64,000 bases of DNA. Source: Blastopirellula sp. (GTDB lineage: Bacteria > Planctomycetota > Planctomycetia > Pirellulales > Pirellulaceae). The first letter of the stretch is position 1. Each line of letters starts with the position of its first letter. A program made the translations under genes and the position numbers. The stretch lies in assembly GCA_002701545.1 (NCBI GenBank), contig NZVR01000046.1, forward strand, positions 96,085 through 160,084, read 5' to 3'. Under the pieces are notes generated by a model that was not told the DNA's origin, ran no database searches, and saw only the letters and a program-made list of their open reading frames with translations. Shown one piece after another: positions 51,940 through 61,322 of the stretch.

Positions 51940-52793
51940 CTTCGCATCTGCCTTGGCTGATAGGGTGTTGCCTGTAAGATCGGCTGCAGGTGCACTCGAG
52001 GATAATGCTGTTTCTGCATCACGGCCGCTGCAGGATCGCCATTCACGGGCGCTGACTGCGGTACCCGCTTTTTGTTGCTGTTCGGAGCATACCTACGAAC
52101 ATCAGGTGCACCGTATAAAAAATGGTCCCCATTCACTCGCTGCAAATCCGGAATCCGAGACCCCATCCTCATGATTGCCATCGGTCGACCGAGTCGGTCT
52201 GCGACCTGAAGAGGGTCTTCATGACGCTTGACTTCAAAGTACCGCTGATCGGAAGGGCGCTCAGCCTGAGGAAACGCGAGCTTCGGATTTTCCAGATAGA
52301 TCACGCGTGTGATGTAGTGGTTCTCCAGGGCCAAATTAAGTTCTTCAATTGTGAACACAATAGGTACTGGAAACTCAGCCTCTTTGCCGGCTGGAGGATA
52401 CAACCGATTCACCACCTCAATGGTCGGAAAAAGTTCCAAGCCAGGTTGTTGGGGAATGTTCGTGATCTTCAGGCGGTAAACTTGACCGATCAACATCCCC
52501 AGCTTCAAAGGGCCCTTTTCAGGAGGTCCAAATAATCCACCTTGTGGAATCGAAATGCGGACACCATCGGGAACGTGTAACTCGACCGGCTGCACATAAC
52601 CGGGCAGTGGGCCGCCACGCTGAAGCATCCCTTGACCGACCGTTCCCGGTGGTAGATCCGCTCCGTGAAAATAATGAATCGGCGGAGATTGACCTCTCGA
52701 CTCGGCGATGGCCAAGCCAAGCACTAACGCGAGCAAGCTACACAGCAAACAAATTGCCTCACGAATCAACTTGGCTCGGCGGTGGGCAGTCAT
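51936..52793 (-). CDS. Secreted protein, paralog of the 52923..54098 product
   Basis: YRLKITNIPQQPGLELFPTIEVVNRLYPP matches the YQLKLTNIPGRVGLELYPTIELG segment of the next gene; 4 nt overlap with the DUF11 gene. Confidence 0.7.
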   Translation of the reverse strand: MTAHRRAKLIREAICLLCSLLALVLGLAIAESRGQSPPIHYFHGADLPPGTVGQGMLQRGGPLPGYVQPVELHVPDGVRISIPQGGLFGPPEKGPLKLGMLIGQVYRLKITNIPQQPGLELFPTIEVVNRLYPPAGKEAEFPVPIVFTIEELNLALENHYITRVIYLENPKLAFPQAERPSDQRYFEVKRHEDPLQVADRLGRPMAIMRMGSRIPDLQRVNGDHFLYGAPDVRRYAPNSNKKRVPQSAPVNGDPAAAVMQKQHYPRVHLQPILQATPYQPRQMRR

Positions 52794-52872
52794 ATTTCAG
52801 TCAAATACTCAGAAAAGTTCGTGATAAATCAAACCACAGAAGCGGTCGCATTCGCTGATTGAAAACAGAAGC

Positions 52873-52902
52873 AAGCCTCTTCGATGTGCTCGAAAGAGGC
52901 TT
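52873..52902 (-). terminator. Intrinsic terminator of the 52923..54098 gene
   Basis: AAGCCTCTTCGA-tgtgc-TCGAAAGAGGCTT stem with one bulge, then T-rich sequence on the - strand. Confidence 0.7.
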
Positions 52903-52922
52903 ACCTCATGTCTCTCGTTAAA

Positions 52923-54098
52923 CTACTTGTAATGCCCTGGCATGATGCCACCCATCGGATGCTGGAGGCCAACTGCCTGATGCTTGTTATGAAGCGGTTG
53001 GTGATACCACTGAGGTGTGTGGATGTTCTGCTCGTGGATCTTCACGTGGCTAACAGGTCGTGGGTAGCTGTACCCAGGCTGCTGCTTGACGTCGATCTTG
53101 AACTTACCAACCGGCTTCGGATAGTAGTGATGCGTGTGGTTTTTCATGACGTGAGTGTGTAAACCAGCAGCATGTCCCAAAGGAATGTGCGGTGGGCCAG
53201 GCAGACCGAGAGGTGTGCCTACACTTGGGTGACCCCAGGTCGGCATATTGACGCCAACAACAGGGTAAGGCTGAACACCAGGCATGTTCGCCTGAGGCGA
53301 GGCAAATCCTGCTTGACGAAAGCCTGCAACGGGTTGGTACTGACCCGGAATCGCTTGTTCTGCACCAACACTCCGCACGCCACCAGAAGCTGCAGCAGTA
53401 TTGAACGTACTCCCACCCAGCTCAACGTCTTTATTACCGATTCGCACGACTGCCAAGATCGAACCGCGTCGATCGGCCTCAACGATCGGGTCGATGCCCG
53501 GATCAAGTCGAGTGCTGACAAGCGTTCCCAAGCCAGCCTGTGCGAGCTGCTGGAATTCCGGATCGGGAAGATAGACGACTTTCGTTACGTAGTTGGCACT
53601 CTCAACCTGGTCGAAGTCTTCATTGGTGAACTGAATGGGAACCGCATTGTGAGCAAGATATGCATTCGTTCGCGGTGTGATGGCACCCAACTCGATCGTT
53701 GGATAGAGCTCCAAACCAACGCGACCAGGAATGTTGGTCAACTTCAACTGGTAAAGTCCGTTTTCACCGAAATTCTGTCGTCCCGGTACAACCAATGGTT
53801 CCGAGTCGAAGGTGCCAACGGATGCCACGTCCCAGCGAATCTGCATACCTTCCATTTGGTTTGCATCGGAGAACATCAACTGAATCGAGGTTCCTTGTGC
53901 CGGCTGCATAGCAACACCTACGCCGCCTACAGGCTGGACAGGTGGTGGGGCAAGTACGCCGGGACCTGGACCGGCAACTCCCGGACCTGGACCTAACAAA
54001 CGCTCAGCAGGTGGCAGATTATGCACTTGGCCAAAGCAGCCACTGTTCGTGACAAGCCCAAGTATGATCAGGGTCAGATGATAGTGTAGTAGCTTCAT
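52923..54098 (-). CDS. Putative lipoprotein with Gly/Pro-rich N-terminus and His-rich C-terminus
   Basis: Lipobox-like TNSGC; GLYQLKLTNIPGRVGLELYPTIELG; C-terminal HTHVMKNHTHHYYPKP...HEQNIHTPQWYHQPLHNKHQ. Confidence 0.7.
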   Translation of the reverse strand: MKLLHYHLTLIILGLVTNSGCFGQVHNLPPAERLLGPGPGVAGPGPGVLAPPPVQPVGGVGVAMQPAQGTSIQLMFSDANQMEGMQIRWDVASVGTFDSEPLVVPGRQNFGENGLYQLKLTNIPGRVGLELYPTIELGAITPRTNAYLAHNAVPIQFTNEDFDQVESANYVTKVVYLPDPEFQQLAQAGLGTLVSTRLDPGIDPIVEADRRGSILAVVRIGNKDVELGGSTFNTAAASGGVRSVGAEQAIPGQYQPVAGFRQAGFASPQANMPGVQPYPVVGVNMPTWGHPSVGTPLGLPGPPHIPLGHAAGLHTHVMKNHTHHYYPKPVGKFKIDVKQQPGYSYPRPVSHVKIHEQNIHTPQWYHQPLHNKHQAVGLQHPMGGIMPGHYK

Positions 54099-54122
54099 GT
54101 TATCCCCCTCATCGCGAAAAGA

Positions 54123-54144
54123 CGTTGATTAACTCCAATCAACG
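54123..54144. promoter_or_regulatory. Perfect inverted repeat just upstream of the 54098 start
   Basis: CGTTGATT-aactcc-AATCAACG. Confidence 0.4.
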
Positions 54145-54361
54145 CTTCTGCGAACGAACCTCCATGTGCGAGTTCGGACAAGTCAGATCCAGTGTTATGT
54201 CAACCATTGATTGCCGTGGACTCCGGTAAAACCGCGACCTACAATGCTCCACGAACAATCACGATCCACAGAGATCACGCACAGGCAGCGTTCAATCCCC
54301 GTGTAATACACTTTCGGCCTAATAGAACGCGATTCTTTGGTAAAATCCCACTAACCGCGAC

Positions 54362-55273
54362 ATGAAGTACTTCTTGCCTATCTTCGCAATCGCTCTGGGA
54401 TGCCTACTAACACGGCCTATCCAAGCCCAACAATCGCCAATTCCTCCCGACAAACCGGCAGCAAATCAGGAATTACTGGCCACTGCGATTCAACAATTGC
54501 GGCTGATCCAGTCGCTGGAAGCACGTGTTCGCCAGCGTGTCCGGCTGTTTGACCAAGATCTAATTGGTTCGGGCTTCTACCTTCAGCATGGCCAGGGTTC
54601 CGAGACGCTAGCACGCCTGGAACTTACGCTGCAGCTTGGTGACAACACATCGCAAGCACTTTATATCCGCGGCCAGCAATATTTACTGACGCATCACGTT
54701 GTGCTTGGGAAAGCGCGTACAGCGCGCGTGGATCTTGACGACCGTGTCGCCCGTGCTGCGCGCGAGGCAGGGCAGGGGGGGGTACTCACTGCTCCGCAAG
54801 ATTGGCTCTGCGTGGGTGGCATCAGTGAATTACTTGCCAGCGTCCAACACAACTTTAACATGGAGCCACCACAAAAGATTCAGCTCGACTCGATTCCCGC
54901 TTGGACCCTGCGTGGAAAATGGAAGGCGAAGGTCATCAACAACCTCCTGCCAGATCAGGCTCACCTGTTTGAAACGAATAGCCCGCAAGCATTAACACAA
55001 CTGCCGGAACAAATTCCTCATGAAGTGAGGCTCACTCTCAGTCGCGACCCCAAACTGCCATTATTCCCGCACCGCATCGAATACTTACGCTATCAGCGAG
55101 GCGGACAAGACGGAGTCCAACTGCGTCCCATCATCACCATCGAGTTCTTTGAAGTCGGTCGAACCGCAGTTAACTTGAACATGTTCACCACAGACCTGGA
55201 CAACTTTGAAGACCACACGGACCTTTACATCGGCCGTTTACTAAGGAAGCGGGACGCCAAGGAAGGCGAGTAG
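54362..55273 (+). CDS. Secreted protein of unknown function
   Basis: Signal peptide MKYFLPIFAIALGCLLTRPIQAQ; LolA-like appearance is only suggestive. Confidence 0.6.
   Translation: MKYFLPIFAIALGCLLTRPIQAQQSPIPPDKPAANQELLATAIQQLRLIQSLEARVRQRVRLFDQDLIGSGFYLQHGQGSETLARLELTLQLGDNTSQALYIRGQQYLLTHHVVLGKARTARVDLDDRVARAAREAGQGGVLTAPQDWLCVGGISELLASVQHNFNMEPPQKIQLDSIPAWTLRGKWKAKVINNLLPDQAHLFETNSPQALTQLPEQIPHEVRLTLSRDPKLPLFPHRIEYLRYQRGGQDGVQLRPIITIEFFEVGRTAVNLNMFTTDLDNFEDHTDLYIGRLLRKRDAKEGE
54770..54778 (+). promoter_or_regulatory. KOPS-like GGGCAGGGG site
   Basis: GGGCAGGGGGGGG. Confidence 0.4.
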
Positions 55274-55301
55274 TTTGACCTTTGTTCACAAGGCGGACAC
55301 G

Positions 55302-56516
55302 ATGCGTTTTCGACCACTTCTGCTCATCTCCATTCTGCTGGTAGCAACGGGGGCACTCGCACAAGACAAAGCAAATAAGCCAATTCTTGTTAGCGAACGA
55401 GCGCGGGCGATTCATCGCTCAGCCCCAGTGATTGATGGCCACAATGATTTGCCCTGGGCTATGCGGCAAATCAAAGGCCGCTTTGACGCAACTGACATTT
55501 CCCAACACCAACCGAGTCTCCATACGGACATACCTCGGTTGAAGAAGGGAGGAGTCGGAGCGCAATTCTGGTCGGTCTACGTGCCAGTGAGCACGCAGCG
55601 CGATGGCAAGGCCTTAGCCACAACCCTGGAACAGATTGACCTCGTCCATGAAATGATACGCCGGTACCCGGAAACGTTTCAGCTGGCCTTGGGGACCGAC
55701 GACATCCAACGCATCCGCGGCGAGGGTAAGATCGCTTCCTTGATTGGCGTCGAAGGTGGGCATTCCATCGAAAACTCGTTGAACGTTCTACGGCAACTCT
55801 ACGCCCGCGGCGCTCGTTACATGACGTTGACGCACTCAAAGACGCTTGACTGGGCCGATTCATGTACAGACGAAGCGAAGCATGGTGGTTTATCTAAGTT
55901 CGGCGAACAAGTGGTGCGTGAAATGAATCGCCTTGGAATGCTGGTCGATATCTCACACGTTTCGCCCGACTGCATGCGCGACACGCTCCGTGTCACGCAA
56001 GCTCCGGTCATTTTCTCCCATTCTTCAGCCCGGGCGGTCGCAGATCACCCGCGCAACGTACCGGATGATGTGCTTCGCTTAACCCGTGACAACGGCGGCG
56101 TAGTCATGATCAACTTTTTTAATTCGTTTGTTCACCCAGATGACGCACAGCGCAGTGTTGAACGGATGGAACTGCAAACTCGACTACGACAAGAATTCAC
56201 AGGGAAGCCTGACCGTATCGCCTCAGCCTTAAAACAATGGGATCTCCAACATCCCGCTGCGGCAAACTGCTCCGTGCATCACGTATTGGAACACATCGAT
56301 CATGTGGTCAAGGTTGCCGGAGTCGCACATGTCGGCCTGGGCTCCGACTACGATGGTATTTCCGCAACACCTCTTCAGCTCCGCGACGTCTCGACCTACC
56401 CAGTGCTTACGCAAGGGTTGCTCGATCGTGGCTATTCAGAATCGGACATTCGCAAGATTCTGGGAGAGAACCTGATACGGGTGTTCAAGAAAGTCGAACA
56501 AGCTGCCCAGCGGTAG
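55302..56516 (+). CDS. Membrane dipeptidase (peptidase M19)
   Basis: APVIDGHNDLPWAMRQIKGRFDATDI; GVEGGHSIENSLNVLRQLYARGARYMTLTHSKTLDWADS; GLGSDYDGI. Confidence 0.94.
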   Translation: MRFRPLLLISILLVATGALAQDKANKPILVSERARAIHRSAPVIDGHNDLPWAMRQIKGRFDATDISQHQPSLHTDIPRLKKGGVGAQFWSVYVPVSTQRDGKALATTLEQIDLVHEMIRRYPETFQLALGTDDIQRIRGEGKIASLIGVEGGHSIENSLNVLRQLYARGARYMTLTHSKTLDWADSCTDEAKHGGLSKFGEQVVREMNRLGMLVDISHVSPDCMRDTLRVTQAPVIFSHSSARAVADHPRNVPDDVLRLTRDNGGVVMINFFNSFVHPDDAQRSVERMELQTRLRQEFTGKPDRIASALKQWDLQHPAAANCSVHHVLEHIDHVVKVAGVAHVGLGSDYDGISATPLQLRDVSTYPVLTQGLLDRGYSESDIRKILGENLIRVFKKVEQAAQR

Positions 56517-56539
56517 TCGTGCTGGCGATGACGCGTATT

Positions 56540-57175
56540 TCACAGGTGAAAGATACTGTTCGTTGACTTAAGCTTCATCGAGCCGTCGACATGGCGGACG
56601 ACATTGATACCGCAGTTGTCTTGACTGATTCCGCGGGCCAGTGCGATCGGCAGCCGCAACAAGTCGGCCAGCAGCACTCGATTTACGACGTTGTGCGCCA
56701 CCACTACGATCACTTCCCCCAGGTGGCGCTGCATAAGTTGCTCGATGGCAGGCTTGACCCTTGCATGAACCTGATTCAAGTTTTCGCCATCCCGATAACC
56801 ATGAACTGCCGGGTTTTCCATGAACTGAGCATAGGCCTCCGGTTCGCTTTGGGAAATCTCTTTCCAAGATCGCATCTCCCAGGCGCCCACATCAATTTCA
56901 ATGATGGGTTCGATTATTTGCGGAGCCAGACCGTGGGGTACTGCAATCGCGCCTGCGGTTTGTTTCGCGCGCAACATGGGTGAGCAGTATACGGACCGAA
57001 TTGGCTGGTGACTCAAAAAGTCAGCCGTCCGCTCGACTTGCCCGCGCCCCTCCGGAGACAATTCCGGGTCCGAACTGAGACCTTGGAGTAAAGGCGGATC
57101 CGCGACGTTGTTTGCTGTCGCGCCGTGGCGAATCAAATACATGATGCATTCATGCGGGGCAGGGGAGGGGGGCAT
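56540..57175 (-). CDS. Histidine phosphatase family protein
   Basis: MYLIRHGATANN RHG motif; the true start may be the internal Met at 57142. Confidence 0.9.
   Translation of the reverse strand: MPPSPAPHECIMYLIRHGATANNVADPPLLQGLSSDPELSPEGRGQVERTADFLSHQPIRSVYCSPMLRAKQTAGAIAVPHGLAPQIIEPIIEIDVGAWEMRSWKEISQSEPEAYAQFMENPAVHGYRDGENLNQVHARVKPAIEQLMQRHLGEVIVVVAHNVVNRVLLADLLRLPIALARGISQDNCGINVVRHVDGSMKLKSTNSIFHL
57157..57165 (+). promoter_or_regulatory. KOPS-like GGGCAGGGG site
   Basis: GCGGGGCAGGGGAGGGGGG. Confidence 0.4.
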
Positions 57176-57204
57176 GTGTTGCCTGCCTGTTTAATGAGAG
57201 GAAT

Positions 57205-58263
57205 TTAAGATGCAGCGAAAGGAGTGAGAGGTAAACCAGAAGATTGTGCAGCAAGCCCTGCAGCGACCTGAATGGCGGAGACCATTCCGCTCGTCTCTGC
57301 CTTACCTTGCCATGCCAAATCAAACGCCGTGCCATGTGCAACACTCGTACGTATAATTGGCAGCCCAAGAGTTGTGTTCACAGCATGATGCATGTCCAAC
57401 AACTTCAACGCGATATGCCCCTGGTCATGATACATTGCCACCACTACATCGAATTCACCCTGCGCAGCAGCGGGCATGAGCGTATCGGCAGCGGCCGGAC
57501 CCACCACGTCGATGCCATCGGCCCGAGCTGCTTCAACAGCCGGCGCAATCACTTGTTGTTCTTCATGACCAAACAACCCTTGCTCGCCAGCATGCGGGTT
57601 AAAAGCGCAAACGCCAACTCGCGGTTTACCGTGGTTCGAAAGCAACTTGTGCATCACTCCGTCGGCTAAACGAATCGTCTTGCGGATTCGATCCGTGGTC
57701 AACATATCGCTGACTTCGCGCAAAGCTGTGTGCAACGTGACATGCACAACCCCCAAGCCAGCCGCACCGCGGATAACATCCGAAGGCGGCAAATACAGCA
57801 TCATCGCCACGTCTTCCACACCACAGAAACTGGCCAGCAGTTCTGTGTGCCCCGGAACTTTGTGACCTGCCGCGTGCAGCGCTGCCTTGTTCAGTGGCGC
57901 GGTTGTAATGGCATCCACTTCACCAGACAGGGCCAGTTCCGCAGCTCGCTCAAGGGCATCGAATGCCGCCTGCCCTCCTCGTGAATCCACCTTCGCTCGC
58001 TGGACTCCTAACACCTGGTCGTCACCCACGGGCAAACAAGGGATCAGCTCACTCCCCGGGCGAGCTTCGTCAGGATGACCGATTTCGACCACCCGATGCG
58101 GTAAACCTAGCATCTGAACGGCCTCTCTCAGCCAAGCAGGATGGCCGATTGCCAAAGGTGTACACGCCCGGTGAATCCGAGGGTCGCTCCATGCGCCAAC
58201 AACAACTTCAGGGCCGACACCAGCCGGGTCGCCAATGGTGATCGCAATTCGTGGCTTGTGCAT
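57205..58263 (-). CDS. pdxA: 4-hydroxythreonine-4-phosphate dehydrogenase
   Basis: ITIGDPAGVGPEVVV; NPHAGEQGLFGHEEQQVIAPAV; YHDQGHIALKLL. Confidence 0.96.
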   Translation of the reverse strand: MHKPRIAITIGDPAGVGPEVVVGAWSDPRIHRACTPLAIGHPAWLREAVQMLGLPHRVVEIGHPDEARPGSELIPCLPVGDDQVLGVQRAKVDSRGGQAAFDALERAAELALSGEVDAITTAPLNKAALHAAGHKVPGHTELLASFCGVEDVAMMLYLPPSDVIRGAAGLGVVHVTLHTALREVSDMLTTDRIRKTIRLADGVMHKLLSNHGKPRVGVCAFNPHAGEQGLFGHEEQQVIAPAVEAARADGIDVVGPAAADTLMPAAAQGEFDVVVAMYHDQGHIALKLLDMHHAVNTTLGLPIIRTSVAHGTAFDLAWQGKAETSGMVSAIQVAAGLAAQSSGLPLTPFAAS

Positions 58264-58396
58264 GGAGGAATTGTATCTGGGGACACCCAGAAAGAAACAG
58301 GGCCGGTGGTCGATTCCGGGATAGGCAACTACAATTCCTGTAGAGTTAGCACAGCCAACAGCATCTACCGTTCTTCCGCTCGCCCCCGAAAATCCC

Positions 58397-59092
58397 GTGG
58401 CTCGAATTTTCTTCGCTCTCGCTTGTCTGGCGTTTCTGATCCTCGTCGTAAATCTCGTGGTTGGTGCAACCTCCGGAGATTATGGTGGTTCCTGGCGTTC
58501 CTACGCGTCCGTCGCGCGGACCTATCAAAAAGCAGAAAAACAAGCTGGCCTCGCCCCTGGTGAACTACAGAAACTACGTGAGGCCAATGATGTCGCTTTA
58601 GACAATTTCCTGCCAGTCCGAAATCGGATGAAGTGGCACTTTTGGCTGGGAATCATTGGCACACTGGTGACAATTTTGCTGAACTCCGTCAGCGTCACTT
58701 ATTTCATTGGCACAAACCGCTGGTGTATGGAGGTGGTGGAAACCTATTCACTCGATTCACAACTTGCCATGCGTAGCAAAGCGATCAAGCGGGAAGCCTT
58801 CCCATGGGCGTTTGGCGGAATTGTCGCCATGATCACGGTTGCTGCCTTCGGTGGTTTGGCCGATCCTGCCGGATACTACGGTCAAATGTCCGCAAGCTGG
58901 GTTACTCCACACTGGATACTCGCAAGTCTGGCCACACTGTTCGTCGGCTGGTCGTTCTTGATTCAGGTCGGGAAGATTGGCGAAAACTATGATGTGATTG
59001 AAACGATTTTGCTCGGCGTCGAATCGATTCGACAACAGCGGGTAAAAGAGCGCGAGCAGGACGACCTATCGGCTAAGGCTGTCACTGATTGA
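58397..59092 (+). CDS. Membrane protein of unknown function
   Basis: 231 aa, four predicted hydrophobic helices. Confidence 0.6.
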   Translation: MARIFFALACLAFLILVVNLVVGATSGDYGGSWRSYASVARTYQKAEKQAGLAPGELQKLREANDVALDNFLPVRNRMKWHFWLGIIGTLVTILLNSVSVTYFIGTNRWCMEVVETYSLDSQLAMRSKAIKREAFPWAFGGIVAMITVAAFGGLADPAGYYGQMSASWVTPHWILASLATLFVGWSFLIQVGKIGENYDVIETILLGVESIRQQRVKEREQDDLSAKAVTD

Positions 59093-59094
59093 AA

Positions 59095-59103
59095 GGGCAG
59101 GGG
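59095..59103 (+). promoter_or_regulatory. KOPS-like GGGCAGGGG site overlapping the dtd ribosome-binding region
   Basis: GGGCAGGGGAGTG, where GTG is the dtd start. Confidence 0.4.
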
Positions 59104-59104
59104 A

Positions 59105-59554
59105 GTGCGAGCGGTTGTCCAACGTGTTAGCGAAGCCAGCGTCACGGTTGATGACGAAACGATTGGACAAATTGGTCACGGGCTCTTGGTGCTACTGGGC
59201 ATCGGCCACGATGATGACATCCATGATGCGGAAACACTGGCCAGCAAAAGTAGCGAGCTTCGCATCTTCACTGACGACGACGGCAAGATGAATCGATCGC
59301 TGCTGGAATCTGGCGGCGAGATGTTAGCTGTCAGCCAATTCACCTTGTTTGGTGACTGCCGAAAAGGGCGCCGCCCAAGCTTTGTGGCCGCTGCCCCGCC
59401 ACAACACGCCGAGCCACTCTACGAGCATTTCATCCGAGCTGTTTCCGACCTTGGCATCCGCGTCGCCACAGGAAAATTCGGAGCCGACATGCAAGTGTCG
59501 CTCGTGAACAATGGCCCTGTCACACTTCTGCTGGACAGCACCAAAGCTTTCTAG
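59105..59554 (+). CDS. dtd: D-aminoacyl-tRNA deacylase
   Basis: [64 protein letters not shown] start at 59105. Confidence 0.95.
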   Translation: MRAVVQRVSEASVTVDDETIGQIGHGLLVLLGIGHDDDIHDAETLASKSSELRIFTDDDGKMNRSLLESGGEMLAVSQFTLFGDCRKGRRPSFVAAAPPQHAEPLYEHFIRAVSDLGIRVATGKFGADMQVSLVNNGPVTLLLDSTKAF

Positions 59555-59588
59555 AATTCCAGCGCATCCTGACGCCGTCCCAACACAT

Positions 59589-60422
59589 CTAACGCAAGAA
59601 CGTGCCAAATGTTGGCTGCGACTCACTCTTGTCTGAAGCTCGATTCAGCAACCCACGCCCGCTCGCTGCACGATGAGGAACTTCTTCGTCGTCCGACGGC
59701 GGTGTCGTCTGCAGCGCGGTACCAACGTACGGGATCCGTGAAAACCACTCCCGCGCTACCATGGGAAGATGCGGCTCGCGATCCCCATATTTCTCCATCA
59801 ATACAGGATCACTGAAAGCTAACAGTGCAACGATGATGAGCTTGCCGTAAGTCGAGATATTGGCCCACATACTCCGGGTACTGAAAAACTTGATCGCAGT
59901 GCCAAACGATTTCTTAATGCGAACACCACGCAAATCGATGCTGTACATCTCGTCCAACACCAGGTGCGTCATGAAGCCGATGAAGACAGCCAACGCCTTG
60001 TAAATCCGCTCATCCAGCTCGTTACAGGAACAAATAAGGAATCCCAAAAGCGTCGCGGTCAGCGCAGCCGGTACGCTATGCCACATGCCTCGATGCACGG
60101 TGTATCGCTTGAAAATCTCTGCGATACCGAACCGTATCGCGACGTAGATCAAAACTCCCAACGCAACCATTTGTGCATGAGTGAGGCCAAACTCCTGGAA
60201 CCGATCGATCATCAGCATCGGCACGACAGCAGCTGCAAACGTGATCGTCTCGCGAATTGGAATTCCGGAGTCACTGTCGAGATCCGGCAACATACCAGAA
60301 ACACTGCACAGCCCTGCTGCTACAATGCAAGAGTCCCAGGTCATGCCGTTGAAGTAACCGGCGATGCCGTACCCCACACCTATTGTCGTGCTGGCAGAAA
60401 TGTGTGTTTTGAAATCAGCCAT
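59589..60422 (-). CDS. Metal-dependent hydrolase / YdjM-like membrane protein
   Basis: DFKTHISASTTIGVGYG; LPDLDSDSG; HRGMWHS; THLVLDEMYSIDLRG. Confidence 0.8.
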   Translation of the reverse strand: MADFKTHISASTTIGVGYGIAGYFNGMTWDSCIVAAGLCSVSGMLPDLDSDSGIPIRETITFAAAVVPMLMIDRFQEFGLTHAQMVALGVLIYVAIRFGIAEIFKRYTVHRGMWHSVPAALTATLLGFLICSCNELDERIYKALAVFIGFMTHLVLDEMYSIDLRGVRIKKSFGTAIKFFSTRSMWANISTYGKLIIVALLAFSDPVLMEKYGDREPHLPMVAREWFSRIPYVGTALQTTPPSDDEEVPHRAASGRGLLNRASDKSESQPTFGTFLR

Positions 60423-60629
60423 TATTTCACTCGCTCGCTGGCACAGGGGGGCCAAAGTATATCGAGCGTACCCAGATCTGCGAAGATCAGTCCGATTGAT
60501 CTGGTGAACCGAGTCAACTTGGGTTAGATTCCGCGTGCTATCCAGTATCAGAGACTCGACCTAACCCACATAAGAAGTCCCGATCGACAACGAGACACTG
60601 CTAGCTAGAACTGCAAGCGGAGCAGGTGA

Positions 60630-61322
60630 ATGCAAGTATATGACATCATCGTGCTGATCATCCTCGTAGCAGCAACTCTGTGGGGAGCCCATCGAGGACT
60701 CGTCAGCCAAGTTGCGTCGATCGTTTCGATCGGCCTGAGCTACTTCGTCGCGTACGAGTTTCGCGACCAAGTGGCCGCAATGATTAACCAGCCGCCACCC
60801 TGGAATATGTTCCTATCGATGCTGCTGCTTTTTGTCGGAACCTCACTGGCAGTCTGGATCGTCTTCAGCTTCATCCGTAGCTCAGTGGAAAAACACCGGT
60901 TAAAGGGGTTTGACCGTCAGATTGGCGGCCTCCTGGGATTTGCCAAGGGCGTGCTGATCGCCATTGTCGTCACCCTGTTCTCACTGATGCTGCTCCCCGA
61001 AGACCAAAAACAGACGGTCGTGCGCTCGCATTCCGGACACGCAATCGCGGTTCTGCTCCACCAAGCGACACCGATCATGCCGGAAGAGGTCCACCAGCTC
61101 CTGAGCAAATACCTGCAGGACCCACTGAAAGAACTTGACCAGATTCGAGAACACGGCGGGGCGGAACTAGTACGCGACCCCGAATCCACTAATACGCCAC
61201 TCTTTGGCGGCACATCTCAACTGCAAGACGAGGTGCTGGAACGCACACACGACCGCGTACTCAGACCAGCCAACGACCCACGCTACGGGCTACAGAACGA
61301 TGCCAATCACTATCAACGGTAA
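60630..61322 (+). CDS. CvpA family membrane protein
   Basis: MQVYDIIVLIILVAATLWGAHRGLVSQVASIVSIGLSYFVAY; GGLLGFAKGVLIAIVVTLFSL. Confidence 0.85.
   Translation: MQVYDIIVLIILVAATLWGAHRGLVSQVASIVSIGLSYFVAYEFRDQVAAMINQPPPWNMFLSMLLLFVGTSLAVWIVFSFIRSSVEKHRLKGFDRQIGGLLGFAKGVLIAIVVTLFSLMLLPEDQKQTVVRSHSGHAIAVLLHQATPIMPEEVHQLLSKYLQDPLKELDQIREHGGAELVRDPESTNTPLFGGTSQLQDEVLERTHDRVLRPANDPRYGLQNDANHYQR

Noticed and set aside
53172-53996. 274 aa + strand ORF opposite the His-rich lipoprotein gene
   Set aside because: The composition looks non-coding, and the opposite strand has a signal peptide and a paralog, so the sense gene is preferred.
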